Shown here piece after piece: positions 45,005-56,791 of a stretch of 64,000 nt of DNA; position 1 is the first letter of the stretch, and each line of letters begins with the position of its first letter. The position numbers were made by a program, and so were the translations under genes. The notes beneath the pieces are model-generated. The model did no database searches, was not told the DNA's origin, and worked only from the letters and a program-made list of their open reading frames with translations. This DNA comes from Cyrtodaria siliqua (Eukaryota; Mollusca; Bivalvia; Adapedonta; Hiatellidae): positions 62,001 to 126,000 of the forward strand of contig JAWPHD010007128.1 of the NCBI GenBank assembly GCA_037043455.1. The letters are read 5' to 3'.

Positions 45005-45960
45005 TCCGCTGAAGCCGGTAACCCTGTCTTCACCATTTTTGTGTTGTGTATTGTGATTTCATTGTATAGTTAATTTGCTCTTTGTTTGTGGTACAGTGCA
45101 GATGGTCTGTGACATCGCGTTTGTGAGTGTGATTTCTATGTCTGTGACATCGCGTTTGTGTATGTGATTTCTATGTCTGTGACATCGCGTTTGTGTATGT
45201 GATTTCTATGTCACATTTCTATGTCTGTGACATCGCGTTTGTGTATGTGATTTCTATGTCTGTGACATCGCGTTTGTGTGTGTGATTTCTATGTCTGTGA
45301 CATCGCGTTTGTGTGTGTGATTTCTATGTCTGTGACATCGCGTTTGTGTGTGTGATTTCTATGTCTGTGACATCGCGTTTGTGTGTGTGATTTCTATGTC
45401 TGTGACATCGCGTTTGTGTATGTGATTTCTATGTCTGTGACATCGCGTTTGTGTGTGTGATTTCTATGTCTGTGACATCGCGTTTGTGTGTGTGATTTCT
45501 ATGTCTGTGACATCGCGTTTGTGTATGTGATTTCTATGTCTGTGACATCGCGTTTGTGTATGTGATTTCTATGTCTGTGACATCGCGTTTGTGTGTGTGA
45601 TTTCTATGTCTGTGACATCGCGTTTGTGTGTGTGATTTCTATGTCTGTGACATCGCGTTTGTGTGTGTGATTTCTATGTCTGTGACATCGCGTTTGTGTG
45701 TGTGATTTCTATGTCTGTGACATCGCGTTTGTGTATGTGATTTCTATGTCTGTGACATCGTGTTTGTGTATGTGATTTCTATGTCTGTGACATCGCGTTT
45801 GTGTATGTGATTTCTATGTCTGTGACATCGCGTTTGTGTATGTGATTTCTATGTCTGTGACATCGCGTTTGTGTGTGTGATTTCTATGTCTGTGACATCG
45901 CGTTTGTGTATGTGATTTCTATGGGATTATTCTTCTCATTCTTTATAAAAGGTGTAATTG
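45005..45960 (-). repeat. Family C copy split by a 35-bp minisatellite
   Basis: The left flank (gtaaccctgtcttcaccatt, tggtacagtgcagatggtc) and the right flank (tcttctcattcttta) are reverse complements of the two sides of family C at 4071-4262. The minisatellite sits exactly between them. Confidence 0.65.
45105..45923. repeat. 35-bp minisatellite, ~23 copies
   Basis: The unit is tctgtgacatcgcgtttgtg followed by tgtgtgatttctatg, very homogeneous. The main variation is gtgtgtgtg versus gtgtatgtg, plus one cgtgtttg variant and one short rearrangement near 45210. Low divergence implies recent amplification or homogenisation. Confidence 0.98.
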
Positions 45961-46176
45961 TGATTGCCCTGTTGATAAGTCATTTCATTCATTGTAGTCA
46001 TATTGGTTGACAAATACTTTTTTATGTGAAATAAAAGTATATTTTGTAATAACCAAAAAGAAAAAGTATTGATTTGATTTTGATATAGAAGTCTTTGTTT
46101 AGACATTAAAATAAAAAAAATCCGTGGGAAAGGACGTTTTGTCTTATTGCAAGACATTATAGTGCACATTCTGTTT

Positions 46177-46275
46177 ACCGCTCAAGCCGGTGCTAGGGGC
46201 GTGAGAGGTGTTGCTTATTATATTATCTCTCATAAACAGACTCAATAAAACCGGATCACCCGTATCAGTATTTAT
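46177..46275 (+). repeat. Family B copy
   Basis: accgctcaagccggtgctag, aacagactcaataaaaccgg and atcagtatttatt match the reverse complement of 5400-5720. Confidence 0.6.
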
Positions 46276-46779
46276 TATAGAGGTTAAACTAAAACTTGAC
46301 CAGACAAATAAACAGCATTTATGTTGACTCGAATTGCAATGAATTTATGCTGACTACTACATGCTCTTCAGATGATTAATCTTCTATAAATGGCAGGTGT
46401 TAACGGGTGCAATCGTCGTAATGTGTTATCAGAATGTAAAACAGACAGATACAAGGGCGGAATTTCTGCACGTTCAAATAGAAGCAAACGTTGTTCAGGA
46501 AGAAGAGCAAAAAAACTCAGATATCCACAACATGCTTACATAATACATACAGATATATTTTTGCAAATTGAAAAAAATGTCTTCCAAACTATAAACATCT
46601 GAAAATATATAAAACCTAGAATTATTCAAATCATTTATGTACTCGAAATATAATGCCATTAAGGTAGGATGGAACGTTATAAGCAAACCATTTTTTTTTT
46701 ATTATTATTTAAAACTATCCACTTAACTCAAGTAAAACTGAGGCTTTATTAGTATATATATATATTAAATTGTATGGTG
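46276..46779. other. No recognisable gene
   Basis: AT-rich. A 70-codon plus-strand frame at 46390-46602 is unlike any family I know and is probably chance. Confidence 0.5.
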
Positions 46780-46960
46780 TTATTTTTGCCACTGACCGTT
46801 CCAAGGCGGTATCCCAATTGTCAACCCTTTTATGTTTGTGAAGTCATAACTTGACTTTGATTTATCTTTGAAAGTTTTGTTTGTTTCTGTGCGTGTTTGT
46901 GGTTGACTGTGATCCTTGAATGCTACATTTCCTGTTCGGCTTTTATACCTATTTGTAATG
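46780..46960. repeat. Family A copy
   Basis: gccactgaccgttccaaggc, ttgtcaacccttttatgttt and ggttgactgtgatccttgaa in the orientation of 636-830. Confidence 0.7.
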
Positions 46961-47264
46961 ACATCTTTCCCTTATTTAGATCTGTATCGTTTATGGTTCT
47001 TCATATACAAATGTATATTGTTTGTACACAATGCATCTAAATAAAAGTATTAAAAACAAAACAAAAGAAAATAAGGGTACCTTGAAAATGTCATTGACAA
47101 AAGGGCTCATTGGCGGTTTATTATCATGATATATTTAGCACAAAAGGAATCAAGTTATTTTTTTATTGAGAGTAAAGGACGATCAATTCTGTTAATATTC
47201 TCGATTGGTTTATACGTCTTATAGAATGGACCTATTTTCGAATTTGTGAATGTTTGCGGCATCT

Positions 47265-48500
47265 TTTAGTAAAAGTGGTATCTTGGTGTTTTTATATTAA
47301 TTTGCGTATGCTGAGTTCGATTATGGTGGATACCAAGCTGAATTTTGGCAGGAAATGCAGTTTTTGGGACATATCATTTTTTTTTTTATAATTTCACTTG
47401 GTATTTTTGGAATATTATGTGTAAATAAACATTTTACACCAGTTATCAATTTTCTCTATATATTTTGACTTCATATACATTGACTTATCATAGGAATCAT
47501 ACTTCAGGCTGACTTTTAACAGGAAATGCAATTTTTGTGACATTTTATCATCTTTTGATAATTTTACTAGCATGTTTTGGAATATTTTTTAAAAATAAAC
47601 ATTTTACACCAGTAATTTTTCCACATGTAATAAATTGAATTATTATTGGTATATTGTTTCAAGCTGACTTTTGACAAGAAATGTAATTTTGGGGACATTT
47701 CATTGTTTTAAGATAATTTTACTGGGAATTTTTGGACTATATTTTTAAAATAAACGTTTGACACCAGTTATCAATATTCTCTACATATTTTGACTTTATA
47801 TACATGGACTTAACAAAGGAATATTTTAAGTTGAATTTTGACAGGAAATGCCTGTTTTGGGATATTTAAACATATTTTGATAATTTTACAGGGAATTTTT
47901 TGGAATCTTTTTTAAACTGAACACTTTACAACCTTGACCAATATTCTCCACAGTTCTTGACTTCATATACAGTTACTTACCATATGAATAATGTTTCAAG
48001 CTGACTTTTGACAGGAAAGAAATATTTGGGGCATTTTATCATCTTTTGATAATTTTACGGTGCATTTTTGAAATTCATTTTTAAAATAATCATTTTAAAT
48101 CAGTTGTTAATTTTGTCGACATATTTGACTTCATATAACTTACTTTTCATATGAATAACATTCAAAGATAGCTTTTCTTTTACATTTCATTGTTTTTGGA
48201 AACTGCCTTTTCAAAGGAGTAAATATTCAGCATTTTACCAGTATGGAAGTGTCTTTTTTATTATTTCCTCTTTGTTTATAATTTAACGGAGATTTTAAAT
48301 ATTTGTTTAAAATAAATATTGCGTTTCATACTCCCTTTATTCTGTACATGTTTTGACTCCATGTAAATTAATTTTCAAGAAATACAACACAATAGTTTTC
48401 CTGTTTTGGAAAATACATTTTTGGGACATTTTTATTAGTGTTTCTTGATATCTTTTAATAGTTATTTTTGGAATATCTTTTAAAACTATATAGTTCACAA
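47265..48500 (+). repeat. Left arm: ~165-bp degenerate tandem units
   Basis: Recurring phrases are ttttgacttcatatacat, caagctgacttttgacagga, ttttgataattttactgg and aataaacattttacacca. They occur about seven times with growing decay towards the centre. Confidence 0.8.
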
Positions 48501-49974
48501 TCACATTATGTATCCTTAGTCTTTATACACCTTAACATGTTTCATTACAGTGTCTGTTGTGTGACCTCTTTTTGCTCATATGTATGTTGTATTCATACAA
48601 GTTCATCATTCTGCTTGAAAGCACTCATTGCTGTGCTATTTTAATAGGATTTGAGCCATTTACAGTAAGGAATATAAGGAATATAATATGTAAGGGCCAA
48701 CAATGTTGTGTTTTTTTTGTTTTATTTTGCAAGAAATAATTTCAATACTTCTAGGTGCAGGTATAAATATATCATGAGTGGCATAAGACTATTGTCACTG
48801 CATGTTCATTCCATGTTCACTGCACTGGTAGCTCTGGTATAGCACAGTCACCCTGTTTCCATGATTGATAGTGCATCAGTACAGTAACAAGCGAAAATAA
48901 AGGCTAAATTAATTGTTCAAGCTCATTGATGGAGCCATGAGCAGAGCCAGAACGTTTGCTTTGATCGTTAACAACTTTGATCGTTAACAAAGAAAATCAA
49001 TACAATCCAGTACTAGGATACGGCGCACTAAGTAAGATTCCCTGTGCCAGACAGCGAGGCAGATCTTGTACAGTTTTGGTCTGAGGAATTGATTTTTGAA
49101 GTAATAGACAATAAGGAAATTGTTGCTGCTGATGACATCAAAGACGAATTTGAAACACGGACATCATATAGTACAAGTGATTTCACTTCTCTGCGATCAT
49201 CAAATGAGGAAGCTGATACACATTAAGGAGCTGCGTGCTCTCCAACGCCAGTACAGCCCTGTTTTCTGCTACTAATGTATTGTTTTTCCGCACATCTCTG
49301 GCTTATAAAAGGCAAGTCGAAGCAAAGGCGCTATATTCCAACTGAATTGTGTTCAACAACTTACCAATGGAATCAGGGATGACATTTTGCCAGTATTTTG
49401 TCTGCAGAATCTATCAAGTTGAACAGACGAAATATGTAGCCTTTATTTCACTTGTTACAGACACATATCAAACAATGATACGGAAACAGACTGACTTTGC
49501 TCCACCAGAGCTAAAAGTGCCAGTGAACATAGGACTCGTAGTGACAATGGTCTGCAGCCAATATTGATGTCGTTAACCTCTTTATCTGGCACACTAGCTA
49601 AACTGCACTTATATAAAAACATTGTAGAATCCTTCGCTTAAAATGCTTCAAATCCAATATAAACTGCGCAGTAATGTGTACACGCAAGCATGTATAAATA
49701 GACCTTGAATATGAACACAAAAAATCACAAAACAGGCACATAATTCCTTTGAATTATGAAACATGACGAGTCGTTAGGTACACCTGAAGAAGGATTTTGG
49801 TTGCATGTTGTTTAACGTCATTTTCATCACATTTGTTTAGACTACGTATGACAGGTAATGTTGTTGTTGTTGTTGTTTTAAATCATGGTGGAGGCAGGAG
49901 AACCGAATAGCGATAAACAATGTGAACCATATGTTAAGTTAACCTTCCAAAAATAACTAATATATAAAAAATAT
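48501..49974. other. Central spacer of the foldback-like element
   Basis: Contains a 17-bp direct duplication (tttgatcgttaacaa, near 48960-48990) and a GTT microsatellite near 49860. A 60-codon acidic frame lies at 49044-49226 (LVQFWSEELIFEVI...) and a 72-codon frame at 49349-49567. I recognise neither; they could be remnants of a lost transposase or host exon. Confidence 0.4.
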
Positions 49975-50800
49975 AAAAAAAAACAGTTCCACTTCAGGTA
50001 CAAAATGGGATATTATTCCTTTGTAAAGTCAATGTAAGTGGAGTCAAAATATGTACAGAAAATTGATAATTGAGGTAAACAGTTCTTTTTTAAATATATT
50101 ACAAACATTCCCAGTAAAATTACCGAAAAACTATGAAATGTCAAAATAGTTGCCTTTCCTGTCAATTTTTATGGATTCAAAACATGTAAAGACAATTAGT
50201 ACTTGGTGTAAAATGTGTATCTTTAAAATGTATTCCAAAAATTCCCAATAAAATGATCAAAAAATGATGAAATGTCCAAAATAGTGCCTTTCCTGATAAA
50301 ATTCTGCTTGCAATTTTGTTCTATGAAAAGTCAATTCATAGGAAGTCAAAAGATGACGAGAAAATTAATAACTGATGTAAAATGTTTATTTAAAAAAAAT
50401 ATATTCCCATTAACATTATCAAAGATGATGAAATGTCCCAAAAAAAATCATTTCCTTTAAAATTCAGCTTAAAATAGTATTCCTATGATAAGTCTATGTA
50501 TATGAAGTCAAACTATGTAAATAATATTGACAACTGATTCAAAATGTTTAAATATTCCCCGTAACATTATCAAATAACAATGAAATGTCCCCAAAAGTGT
50601 TTTTCCTGTCAAAAGTCAGCTTGAAATAGTATTCATATGATACGTCAATGCATATGAAGTTTTTAATTTGCAGAGAAAATTGATGACTGGTGTAAAATGT
50701 CCCAAAATTGACCTTTCTGTCAAAATTCAGCTTGGTATTCACCATAATCGAACTCAGCATACCCAAATACATATGAAAACACCACTTTTACTAAAAAATG
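49975..50800 (-). repeat. Right arm: inverted ~155-bp units
   Basis: Reverse-complement phrases of the left arm: tgaaatgtccaaaatagtgc, cctttcctgtcaa and gaagtcaaactatg. There are about five units, ending with cttggtattcaccataatcg near the outer terminus. Confidence 0.8.
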
Positions 50801-51344
50801 AGTCAAAATATAATCATCTAACATGACTTATCTAATTCTCTCTGTAAAACACCCAAAATGTAACAAGCGATAATCAATCTCTGGAAAAAGAGTATGAGAC
50901 CTTTGGAAACGGCCGAACACGACATATACGAAATATTGCAGTCTGGTTTGATTGAGACTGTTCATGAACGGTAGTGAAATATCCTTGCTACCGCTGGAAG
51001 CCATTATCTACAACTATCGATTCTTCACATAATTTACTTTTGATCACCAACCAATTTTCATAATCAAAGAATAGTTGACCTAGTATGTGATTTTGTGTTC
51101 ACTGTTAACGAGGTGGTTGGTTATCTATCTTGTATTCTGAATTCATCCTTCAGAGACGAAGAAAGTATACACAGAAATCTAGAGTCACAAAACCTGCTGT
51201 TCCCATAGAGAAAAGGAAAGGATACAGAGAAATCACAGAGAAGAAACTGCTTGATAAACGTTCTCGTGCGAGCCTCATTTAGAGGTTACGAGACTGCCTT
51301 GTGAAGATCCCCACCCGACTGACAGAATATAGTTATTGTTGTTA
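50801..51344. other. Intergenic, one possible exon remnant
   Basis: At 51155-51283 a 42-codon basic open segment (RRRKYTQKSRVTKPAV...) follows a possible acceptor ttcatccttcag and ends in TAG. I recognise no family and the evidence is weak. A family B scrap lies near 50935-50970. Confidence 0.25.
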
Positions 51345-51597
51345 AAAATAAGTATAAAAATCGAACATGAAATGCAGCTTTCACAGAACACAGTACACCC
51401 AAGAACACGCTAAAGGACAAACATTAATGGCAATGTTAATAAAGAATAAAGGCAAATGACGTCATAAACACACAAAAGGATGACAATAAGGCTACAGCCT
51501 TGGAACGGTCGTGGCAAAAAAGACCACTGGGGGTTTAAACCAGGTTCCAGGGTGCACCAAACCTCACACTTACCCTACTGTCATCCCATTAAAACGA
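51345..51597. repeat. Family A copy
   Basis: Near-complete in the orientation of 214-488, from atgaaatgcagctttcacag to caccaaacctcacacttacc. The left TIR is missing. Confidence 0.7.
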
Positions 51598-52022
51598 GTT
51601 CGTCTACAGTCCTGTTTTGTCGCATCCATACCGGTTCATTCTCTTGTTGCTCTGGCTTCTGTTAAGCCACTGAGAACATCTTGGTGACTTTCTACGTATT
51701 TATGTTTTATGTCATATATATATGATCGTCGCCGTATGTTTGTTTAAAAATGATGTTATGTTTGTTGGAAAAAAAAAAGATGGGAATTCCTTAATTTCAT
51801 TTCTGGTTTCCATTTCATTGGGATAGCAATAGGATAAGAGTGGCGTTTGTGCTCCCTTAATCGTGACGTTTGTGTTCCCTAAACCGTTTCGTTTTAACCC
51901 ATAGTGGCCGTGTTGCCTTAAATGCGTCTTTTTGGATGGATGTGTTCTGCAAATGCTTCACTTTCTGTTTCATATTCGCATCTGCTGTTATCAGAATGAA
52001 ACGGTTATAGGTAGTAGAACAA
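51598..52022. other. No recognisable gene
   Basis: AT-rich, with short chance frames. Confidence 0.5.
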
Positions 52023-52265
52023 ATACCGCAAGAGAGAAAAAAGTAGCAGACTCGGTTGTAGTTGTTCATGTGAGGTAGTATAAGGTGTCACACCTCTCAC
52101 GCTCCTGTGCACCGAGTTAAGCGGTATTCTATTTGAAAGCCGCAATGGTTTGTCTCAAAGAGCAAAAAGGACTAGTAATACTACTGAATCCTATTAGAGG
52201 CGACGTTTTACATTCACCACTAAACGAACGCTAGTGGGAATGTTATTGAAACTGAGAAGTGAATA
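52023..52265 (-). repeat. Family B copy
   Basis: agtagcagactcggttgtag, accgagttaagcggtattct and cgacgttttaca match 5400-5720. Confidence 0.65.
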
Positions 52266-52569
52266 CCTTGGAAATACTGACATTTTATCTGGCTCGTTAA
52301 CTTTTATTACAGTTATTAATGACAACATCCCACTCAACCGAGTTATGAAAACTGCTTGGAAAAAAACTTAAACAAACATTATAATAATAATAATGATAAT
52401 AATAATAACACTTATCATAATGTATGCGCTGTTGGATGTCAAATCAAGTGTTTTACAATATAACGTCTATATAACGGTAATATATTAAATAGTTCGCAAA
52501 AATAGATATCAAGTTAATCTATAATCTAGATTAAGATGTATTGCTTAATCTCTTCATCAAAATTATAAA
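52266..52569. other. AT-rich with ATA microsatellite
   Basis: A short (AAT)n/(ATA)n run at about 52380-52410; nothing else. Confidence 0.6.
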
Positions 52570-52812
52570 TACCTAGCTGAATACAAGTAGGTATAAAAGT
52601 CGAACAGGAAAGGAAGCTTTACAAAACACAGCCAACCAAAAACACGCATTAAAACAAACACCAATTACAACGTTAATAAGAAGCAATACATGTGACGTCA
52701 CAAATACAAACGGGTGGATAATAGGGCTACGCATTGGAACGGTCAATGGCAAAAAGGCAGCTGGGGGTTTAAACCAGGTTCTGGGGTGAATTAAACCTCA
52801 CTCTTACCTTTG
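52570..52812. repeat. Family A copy
   Basis: aaaagtcgaacaggaaagga through tttaaaccaggttctgggg and taaacctcact, orientation of 214-488, left TIR missing. Confidence 0.7.
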
Positions 52813-52894
52813 GCATCAAAAAACGGACAGCGTAAATAAAGAAATACCCGAAAGGTTATAAACTTCAGTTGTTGATGCGATATGGACTTTTGCT

Positions 52895-53090
52895 CCCTAT
52901 GAGAAAAAGGTAGATATAAAAACCGAACAGGAAAGGTAACATTCAAGGACGATATCATAACACAAACACACACAGAAACAAAAAACAAATATAAAGATGA
53001 ATAAAAGGCAAGATATGACATCACACACACAAAAGGGTTGAGAATAGGGCTACCGTCTTGGAACTGTCAGTTTCAAAAATGGCCGCTGAG
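52895..53090. repeat. Family A copy, partial
   Basis: aaccgaacaggaaaggtaac, aaaagggttgagaatagggc and ccgtcttggaactgtcag in the same orientation as 52570-52812. Confidence 0.65.
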
Positions 53091-53719
53091 TTACTTACAC
53101 ACTGTTATGAATGCTTTACTACTGTCTTTGTTTACAATATGAAGTAAGAGGTGTAAGCTCAGATAAAAGCTTTTTTGTATACAAATCGAAAACATGTTTA
53201 GGATGTACTATATCTGTTTACAGTATTTTAATAAGTGATATGAAATATAAATGGTATAATGGGACTGATTTATGAAACCACTCAATCACTCATGAATTTC
53301 TGTTTCAACTAATGTTGTTTTAAAAAACATATTGTTGAGTATCTTGAATTTGTCTAAACATTGATTTAGACGGTGTCTTTAAAGTAAGCGTGTGAATACG
53401 TAGGTTGTCAAATAAAAAGCAAGATGCGTTTTCGCAATGCACTTCAAACAGATAATTGATGTTTAACACAAATAAGGTCCGCTTTTTGTATATATTTAAA
53501 CTAACCACAATTATCTGACTTAGAAAGTCCATAATTTAAACCAAAGGTCAACACAGTCTTCCGACAATAGTTCCTTATGCGTTTTACATCTCGACACATT
53601 TAGAACTCCGCAAAAAATGTGTTTGATTCAATAGTTGTTTACAGTGACTTAGACAAGTCAGTAGTAGTATTTATTACTGGACCTTTAGGATTATCAAGCC
53701 CAATCGTGTTGACTTTAAG
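53091..53719. other. No recognisable gene
   Basis: AT-rich, chance frames only. Confidence 0.5.
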
Positions 53720-53815
53720 TAAAATACCGCTTAAGCCAGTACTAGGGGGTGTAAGAGTTGTTTCACCTTATATTACCTCCCATGAACAGACTCAGTAAAA
53801 TCGCGTCTGCTAAAC
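53720..53815 (+). repeat. Family B copy, partial
   Basis: accgcttaagccagtactag and atgaacagactcagtaaaat. Confidence 0.6.
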
Positions 53816-54058
53816 AAAAAATAGGTTTAACCCTTTGAGTCAAAGACAGTACATATACCACTGAACTTAACATTATATATACATATTCTTATTGAAAGCA
53901 TTAACAGTATTTAAGTTCTGCTTTTACTTGTAAAGCATCTTCCCACTACATCCTACAGAGATTGTATGACATTCATGGATTCATGTTCATCAGTAGTGTT
54001 ATTTTTTACTGGTCCTTTGAGATCAACTAGCCAAATATATGTGGCTTTGAACTAGTAT

Positions 54059-54205
54059 ACCGCTTAAGCCGGTGCTAGGGGGCGTGAGAAGTGTTGCTTC
54101 TTTCATTACTTCTCATGAACAGACTCAATAAAACCGAGTCTGCTGCTTTATTCTCTTAATTGTGTTTGTTGCTCCCAAAGGATCACCTTTATCAGTATTT
54201 ATTTT
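54059..54205 (+). repeat. Family B copy
   Basis: accgcttaagccggtgctag, aacagactcaataaaaccga and tgtttgttgctcccaaagga: the best-preserved copy of this end of the family. Confidence 0.65.
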
Positions 54206-54214
54206 CTTAAATAC

Positions 54215-54420
54215 ATGTGCGTGTTTGTGGTTGACTGTGGTCCTTCATTTCCTGTTCGACTTTTATATAGCCCTATTGTCAACCCTTTTGTGTTTGTGAT
54301 GTCGTTTTCTTTTATTATAACTTTTGCCTTCTTGTTTGTGTGTTTGCGTGTTTGTTTCTGTGTTTTGTGGTTGACTGTCCTCCTTGAATGCTACTTTCCC
54401 TGTCCGATCTTTTTATATTT
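54215..54420. repeat. Family A copies, fragmented
   Basis: ggttgactgtggtccttcat, then a second start at ccctattgtcaaccctttt continuing to ggttgactgtcctccttgaa. Two partial copies in the same orientation are joined, and a third scrap lies near 54560-54620. Confidence 0.6.
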
Positions 54421-54870
54421 CTTTTTACTGTCATAATATTGTTGTTTGAGCCGTATGGAGACCGTAAAACATTATCTCCGTACATCCAATCAATATTGTT
54501 ATTTTTTCATCCCACAGGGATTGTATCACATTCCTGGATCCAGTTTTTCTTAAAGACATATACGTGTTTGTTGTTGCTGTGGTCCTTGAATGATGCACTT
54601 CCTGTCCGAGTTCGTCCCACGCCTTTTAAAGATATGTGTCGTGTTGAAATTTATATAAAACATTTTTATTTATAATGAACTAATGAGACATTGCTTTTTA
54701 GCTCACATTCTGAAAACAAATTATTCAGCAGGCTATTGAAATAGCTTCAATTTATAGAGTCTTGTTGAAGACATAGTTAAATTTACCGGTATTAAACATG
54801 TGCGTTTCTAGACAGACCATGATTTCATGAGTTTTGGAATTTGATTGGATAAATTTGTGCGTGCGTGCGT

Positions 54871-54903
<33 letters not shown>

Positions 54904-55042
54904 AAATTTAATAGATAAGCTACTGTTCTTAATATTTTGTTAAAGCAAAGTTTAATACAGCTGTTTTGTATTTTGATAAACTTTACCGAAAAGAGGACAA
55001 TATTATTGCAGAAATGTATGCATTTTCTTGACTATTTTGGTA
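54421..55042. other. Non-coding with GCGT/GT microsatellite
   Basis: A (GCGT)n run passing into (GT)n at about 54857-54903; no gene seen. Confidence 0.7.
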
Positions 55043-55154
55043 TCACTGATATGTATCAAATAAGTTATTGTTACTATTCAAATATATGCAATCCATAATA
55101 ATACCGAGCAGCGCTCGGCTAATGATAACACATGTGCAAGTTTTGAAACCGTAC

Positions 55155-55297
55155 CTCTCTGGGCAAAAAACCTGTGTCGCACCGGAAGCGCCGCCATTGA
55201 TGAAATTATGTTCGTGAATTTCGGATTTTTTCCTCAAATCGTCAGTCTGTTTCACTTGGACGATTGTCTCTTTTCGTAGCTCGGTCAATCCCGTCAT
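55155..55297 (-). CDS. Candidate first exon, unknown protein
   Basis: On the minus strand an ATG at 55297 opens MTGLTELRKETIVQVKQTDD, continues with a charged stretch, and reaches GASGATQ. Base composition is higher in G+C and CpG than the flanks. Donor-like sites follow: CAG/GTTTTT at about 55172 or GAG/GTACGG at about 55155. The leading part is charged and probably helical. No domain is recognised. Later exons would lie to the left and I could not identify any. Confidence 0.3.
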
Positions 55298-56479
55298 TCT
55301 TCAGGATATTGACGAGTAGTTACGAATGAAGAGATATTTATTAAATGCATTAAAAGAATGCTTATCATTATCAGTTTTATTAACCCTCAACTACACATCA
55401 AGAACACAAACTATTGACAGAAATATAATCTTCACAGTCTTATCTAGGGACAATGGAACCAGAAATGTACCATACAAAAACATGTTCATACCGTACACAT
55501 CCTTTCGCACACTAGCCCATGTATGTTTCAAGTATATTTCAATATATGACATAACATGGCATAAAGGTCATTGAGGTAAATTGGCGTAGCATGGCAGTCC
55601 TTTACTCCCGGGAGTAACATGGAAAATTGAATCCTTAAAAAAATGAAAAATGCAATAACAATTAGAGTGGGGAGTGGGATAACAGTGGTCAATTACCACA
55701 GTTTTGATGGGGTTGGTGGCGGTGGGGTGGGTGGGGGAGGTGGGGGGGGGGGGGGGGCGGCATAAAATGTCTCTTTTCCTGACAAATATCGCGTGTAAAG
55801 GCACCATTTTAGTCCAACTGACAAATATCACGTGTAAAGGCACCGTTTTAGTCCAAAGAAGAAAACAAATTCGGGTTTCATACACACAAACCCGTTAGAG
55901 GGGGAAAAATCGACGTAAAATGGAAATAGGGGGAATTTAGACAATGTTAAAATAAGATAGTAGTTTTTTTATATGTATTAAATCGCAGTCTTCCATTTAA
56001 TACTGAATTTACATCAAGGACGTATTTGATGGACATGTTATGGGTGGTCAACTAAGAAACAACATTTAAAATAACAAAATAAAAATTGAGGGGAATTTTT
56101 CTCAAAAAAAGGGAAGAAATATACTATTTCGAGGGGGGAATGGGGCCGAATTTCGGCGAATATTTTGGTTAAAAAAACACTGAGTCCTCCTCCCAGTCCC
56201 GCCCCCGCTCGGTGGTTCGCACCTCGTATTAGGAGAATGAACGCAGCTGTAAAAAATGCACATAATTACAGTGTCTGGTACATACTTGGATGTATACACT
56301 TTACAGGTTCACACTAGTCATACATCCCAAATGGCCCCTCCTACCCCACATTTACTATACACTTTGTTTGTACGTGTATATTGCTGAACGTGACCTCTAA
56401 GCATTTTTATATAAAATTCTAGTCATAGGCAGATATTTTCCTAATTTCTTGTTCCGGTCAATTATATTTCTATGATAAC
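55298..56479. other. Non-coding with G-rich tract and small duplication
   Basis: A G-rich run at 55708-55760, including 17 consecutive G, could form quadruplex DNA. Just after it, a ~40-bp unit with tgacaaatatc and gtgtaaaggcacc is present twice in tandem (about 55778-55855). No gene seen. Confidence 0.6.
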
Positions 56480-56791
56480 ATGTATGGTGGTGTTTCCAAT
56501 GCCACCAAAATTAGCGTGGAGGCATATAGAGTTGCCCTTGTCTGTCCGTATGTCACTAAAATAAAATATTTCTATCGGGATTGTATTGAAGTCTTAACAA
56601 ACATTGCTGGAAAGTGCGGATGTGATTCCCTTTACTATACACTCTATAGGAAGATTTGTAGCTCTATATTAGGTACACGACATAAGCACTATGATTCTCA
56701 CAGCTTGGACTGGATGGGGTGGGCATTTAATTTGCATAATAAGAAGCATGGAGCGGGATACATATTTTTCACTGAAAACAAAAAATGCTAA
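56480..56791 (+). CDS. Orphan open reading frame, 103 residues
   Basis: Opens at an ATG and reads through KISVEAYRVALVCPYVTKIK, a Cys-containing middle (NIAGKCGCDSLYYTLYRKIC) and an aromatic tail (DWMGWAFNLH, GAGYIFF). It is longer and less AT-biased than neighbouring chance frames. There is no signal peptide, no known motif and no clear splice sites. It could be an exon, a small gene or chance. Confidence 0.25.
   Translation: MYGGVSNATKISVEAYRVALVCPYVTKIKYFYRDCIEVLTNIAGKCGCDSLYYTLYRKICSSILGTRHKHYDSHSLDWMGWAFNLHNKKHGAGYIFFTENKKC

Larger units (their letters stand above)
47265..50800. mobile_element. Foldback-like element with repeat-built inverted arms
   Basis: The outer ends are inverted copies. 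The left starts ttagtaaaagtggt and continues atgctgagttcgattatggt. The right end carries the reverse complement at about 50742-50795. Both arms are chains of degenerate ~155-170-bp units in opposite orientation, left about 47265-48500 and right about 49975-50800. They surround ~1.5 kb with no recognisable transposase. I could not define a target duplication. Confidence 0.75.

Noticed and set aside
35945..45923. CRISPR-like arrays
   Set aside because: Units abut directly without unique spacers, and the genomic context is metazoan.
48501..49974. Transposase gene in the foldback core
   Set aside because: Only two short frames with no DDE or other recognisable motif.
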